7,043 nt of DNA from Elusimicrobia bacterium RBG_16_66_12. GTDB lineage: Bacteria > Elusimicrobiota > Elusimicrobia > UBA1565 > UBA9628. The position numbers were made by a program, and so were the translations under genes. Shown here in pieces: positions 5,813-7,043 of this stretch. Position 1 is the stretch's first letter, and each line of letters opens with the position of its first letter. The notes below the pieces were generated by a model. It ran no database searches, was not told the origin of the DNA, and saw nothing but the letters and a program-made list of their open reading frames with translations. The stretch is from the NCBI GenBank assembly GCA_001800005.1, contig MGUL01000094.1, forward strand, positions 28,817 through 35,859, read 5' to 3'.

Positions 5813-5821
5813 GCTCATCCG

Positions 5822-6193
5822 ATGTGCACGCTGATGGCCATGCTTCTCTTGTTGCCCGCCCTGGCCCGAGCCGAGGTCGCGGCGTTCGTGGCCGATGGGG
5901 ATGCCTCGTGGGTCGGCTTCAGCCCCTCGGGCGCGCATTGGGCCGTGTTCTCCACGCTGGAAGACAGGCGTCTGCTGATCGTGGATGGACGGATCGTGGG
6001 AGAAAGCGCCGCCTGGCGCGCGGCTCACGGGCCGGTTTTTGATTCAGAGACCGAACTGCATTGGCTCGGCGTGTCGACGAATGGCTGGGTCACGCTCTAC
6101 TGCGCGTCGCTCGGAGACCGCTCGCCTCGCCGCGGAGTCTGCGCGCGCAAGGCCGCCGCGCTGCAGCCCCGCAACGCGGGCGACGACGAGTAG
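5822..6193 (+). CDS. Small exported protein with beta-propeller-like (WD40/TolB-type) sequence, function unknown
   Basis: This 123-residue protein has a signal peptide at 1-17 (hydrophobic AMLLLLPALARA, cleavage after ARA). The mature part contains WVGFSPSGAHWAVFS (30-44), then LLIVDGRIVGE (51-61), and a second half-repeat PVFDSETELHWLGVSTNGWVTLYC (71-94). The 'SP-x-G-x-x-x-A' and 'VDG' wording recalls TolB/WD40-like propeller blades, but there is room for under two blades, so alone it could not close a propeller. Two cysteines (94 and 107) could form a disulphide outside the cytoplasm. The tail after residue 98 is polar and Arg/Ala-rich. It ends at a TAG, 6 bases before the next gene, in the same frame. 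Internal ATGs at codons 5 and 7 are alternative starts. It may be a truncated propeller or the front part of a longer protein. Confidence 0.65.
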   Translation: MCTLMAMLLLLPALARAEVAAFVADGDASWVGFSPSGAHWAVFSTLEDRRLLIVDGRIVGESAAWRAAHGPVFDSETELHWLGVSTNGWVTLYCASLGDRSPRRGVCARKAAALQPRNAGDDE

Positions 6194-6199
6194 TATTCA

Positions 6200-7043
6200 G
6201 TGGCGCATCATTATCCCTCGCCGCGCACCGGCACCGCCCAGGACCTCCTGCGGGTGGTGACGCGCGCCTACGAGCTGGAGGTCGAGCGCACGGGGGCGAT
6301 CCTGCCCGTGAAGGGGGATCTCTCGCGCCGCTGGGTCGCCGCGCCCTTCCGGGCGCTCGGCGTCTGCGCCGCCTGGATCATGGCGGCGCTCCCGGCCGAG
6401 TGGGCGATGTCCATCCATGACCGGGCCTATGGGGCGCTCAGCGGCCGGGCTTATCCCTTCGATCCCTCTTCGCCCGTCCTCGCGCGCGCCCGCGCGCTGG
6501 CCGCGCGGGTCGAGGCCGAGACGGGCGCCTCCCCCGCCTTGCTCGCGGCCATCTCCCACCCGCCGACCATGGGGGAACTCTCCCATCTCAATTTCGCGCT
6601 GGGGCGTCACGCCCTGCGCGCTCTGCGCGCGCTGCGCGGCCGTCCCTGCCGTCCGCGGCATGTCGTGGCCACGGATCCCTTCGCGTTGGACACGGTGTCG
6701 GCCGCCGAGGAGGGTTTCTACGCGGGCTACATGGGGACCTACCACCTCGGCATCGATCGCCTGGCGTTGGGCCGCGCGGGGGCGTGGCGTTTTTTGACGC
6801 CGCGCGCCTCGTGGTTCTCGATGCCGTGGCGCCTGCTGCGCTTTCTCGGCGAGGGCGGCGAGGTCGGGATCATCCTGGCCGGCGGCGTGCCGGCCACGGG
6901 AAGAGTCCTTTACGGCGTGCGCGAATGGGCGCGTCATGCGCGCGCCGCCAGTCCCCTGAGAGGCGTGCCCGGCGAGGTCTCCCGCGCGCTGCGCGGCGAC
7001 GAGTCCTTCGCGCGCTTCGAGCGCGCGGCGGCCGCGACCCTGC
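6200..7043 (+). CDS. Unrecognised protein, partial (runs off the right edge)
   Basis: An open frame of 281 codons from GTG 6200 reaches the window end without a stop. Its codons have high third-position GC, as the neighbours do, which supports coding. I do not recognise the family. Visible points are one moderately hydrophobic helix-like segment (APFRALGVCAAWIMAALPAEW, about 48-68), a segment MGELSHLNFALGRH (124-137), a conserved-looking stretch TDPFALDTVSAAEEGFYAGYMG (158-179) with YHLGIDR after it, and a Gly-rich GEGGEVGIILAGGVPATG (217-234). It has no signal peptide, unlike the gene before it. The GTG lies 6 bases after the previous TAG in the same frame, with only a weak GACGAG ribosome site, so reinitiation, or a single frame broken by the TAG, is possible. 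The first in-frame ATG is at 6389. Confidence 0.6.
   Translation, partial: MAHHYPSPRTGTAQDLLRVVTRAYELEVERTGAILPVKGDLSRRWVAAPFRALGVCAAWIMAALPAEWAMSIHDRAYGALSGRAYPFDPSSPVLARARALAARVEAETGASPALLAAISHPPTMGELSHLNFALGRHALRALRALRGRPCRPRHVVATDPFALDTVSAAEEGFYAGYMGTYHLGIDRLALGRAGAWRFLTPRASWFSMPWRLLRFLGEGGEVGIILAGGVPATGRVLYGVREWARHARAASPLRGVPGEVSRALRGDESFARFERAAAATL

Noticed and set aside
6197..6937. Minus-strand 246-codon ORF opposite the last gene
   Set aside because: It is Arg/Gly/Ala-rich without recognisable motifs; the plus frame has the better codon pattern and extends the operon.

Overview
The window is dense, GC-rich bacterial DNA (roughly two-thirds G+C by eye), with about seven real genes and almost no spare space. 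Receiver-only response regulators, an exported VCBS/FG-GAP-type protein, an OPT-family transporter and a DUF1016/YhcG nuclease fit a free-living, probably Gram-negative, perhaps uncultivated lineage. Elusimicrobiota, Acidobacteriota or a deltaproteobacterial-type group are all possible, and no marker gene here settles it. No tRNA, rRNA, insertion sequence or CRISPR array was seen.

Left part (1-2194, minus strand): a tight three-gene operon, read right to left. It starts with an exported VCBS-repeat protein. A CheY-like receiver follows after 4 bases, and then, overlapping by ATGA, an exported CbiX/SirB-like protein that runs off the left edge. The CbiX-like protein lacks the histidines normally found in chelatases. 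Divergently transcribed (2288-2680, plus strand) is a second, unrelated receiver-only regulator. Two exported proteins and two receivers without a kinase suggest a signalling or envelope module whose kinase lies elsewhere; this is inference.

Middle part (about 2700-3960): a block of visibly lower GC. It carries a complete YhcG/DUF1016 PDDEXK nuclease-family gene (2746-3786) and then a gene-poor 193-base stretch. That stretch contains a ribosome-binding site and the first twelve codons of what looks like clpC, after which the similarity stops. This resembles an acquired segment with a broken gene end at its border. A 25-base near-perfect palindrome lies inside the nuclease gene.

Right part (3980-7043): a complete OPT-family transporter on the minus strand. 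Divergent from it are a short exported protein with beta-propeller-like sequence and an unrecognised large ORF that leaves the window. These last two share one reading frame and are separated by a single TAG codon.

Regulation: three starts without a Shine-Dalgarno (2746, 5749, 5822) have a TATAAT-like hexamer 4-9 bases upstream, which suggests leaderless or nearly leaderless transcripts. The two divergent intergenic regions also share short elements. I found no convincing wholly new defence or biosynthetic system. The best leads are the clpC remnant, the histidine-less CbiX-like protein in a regulator operon, the abutting -10 boxes, the in-nuclease palindrome and the single-TAG junction.
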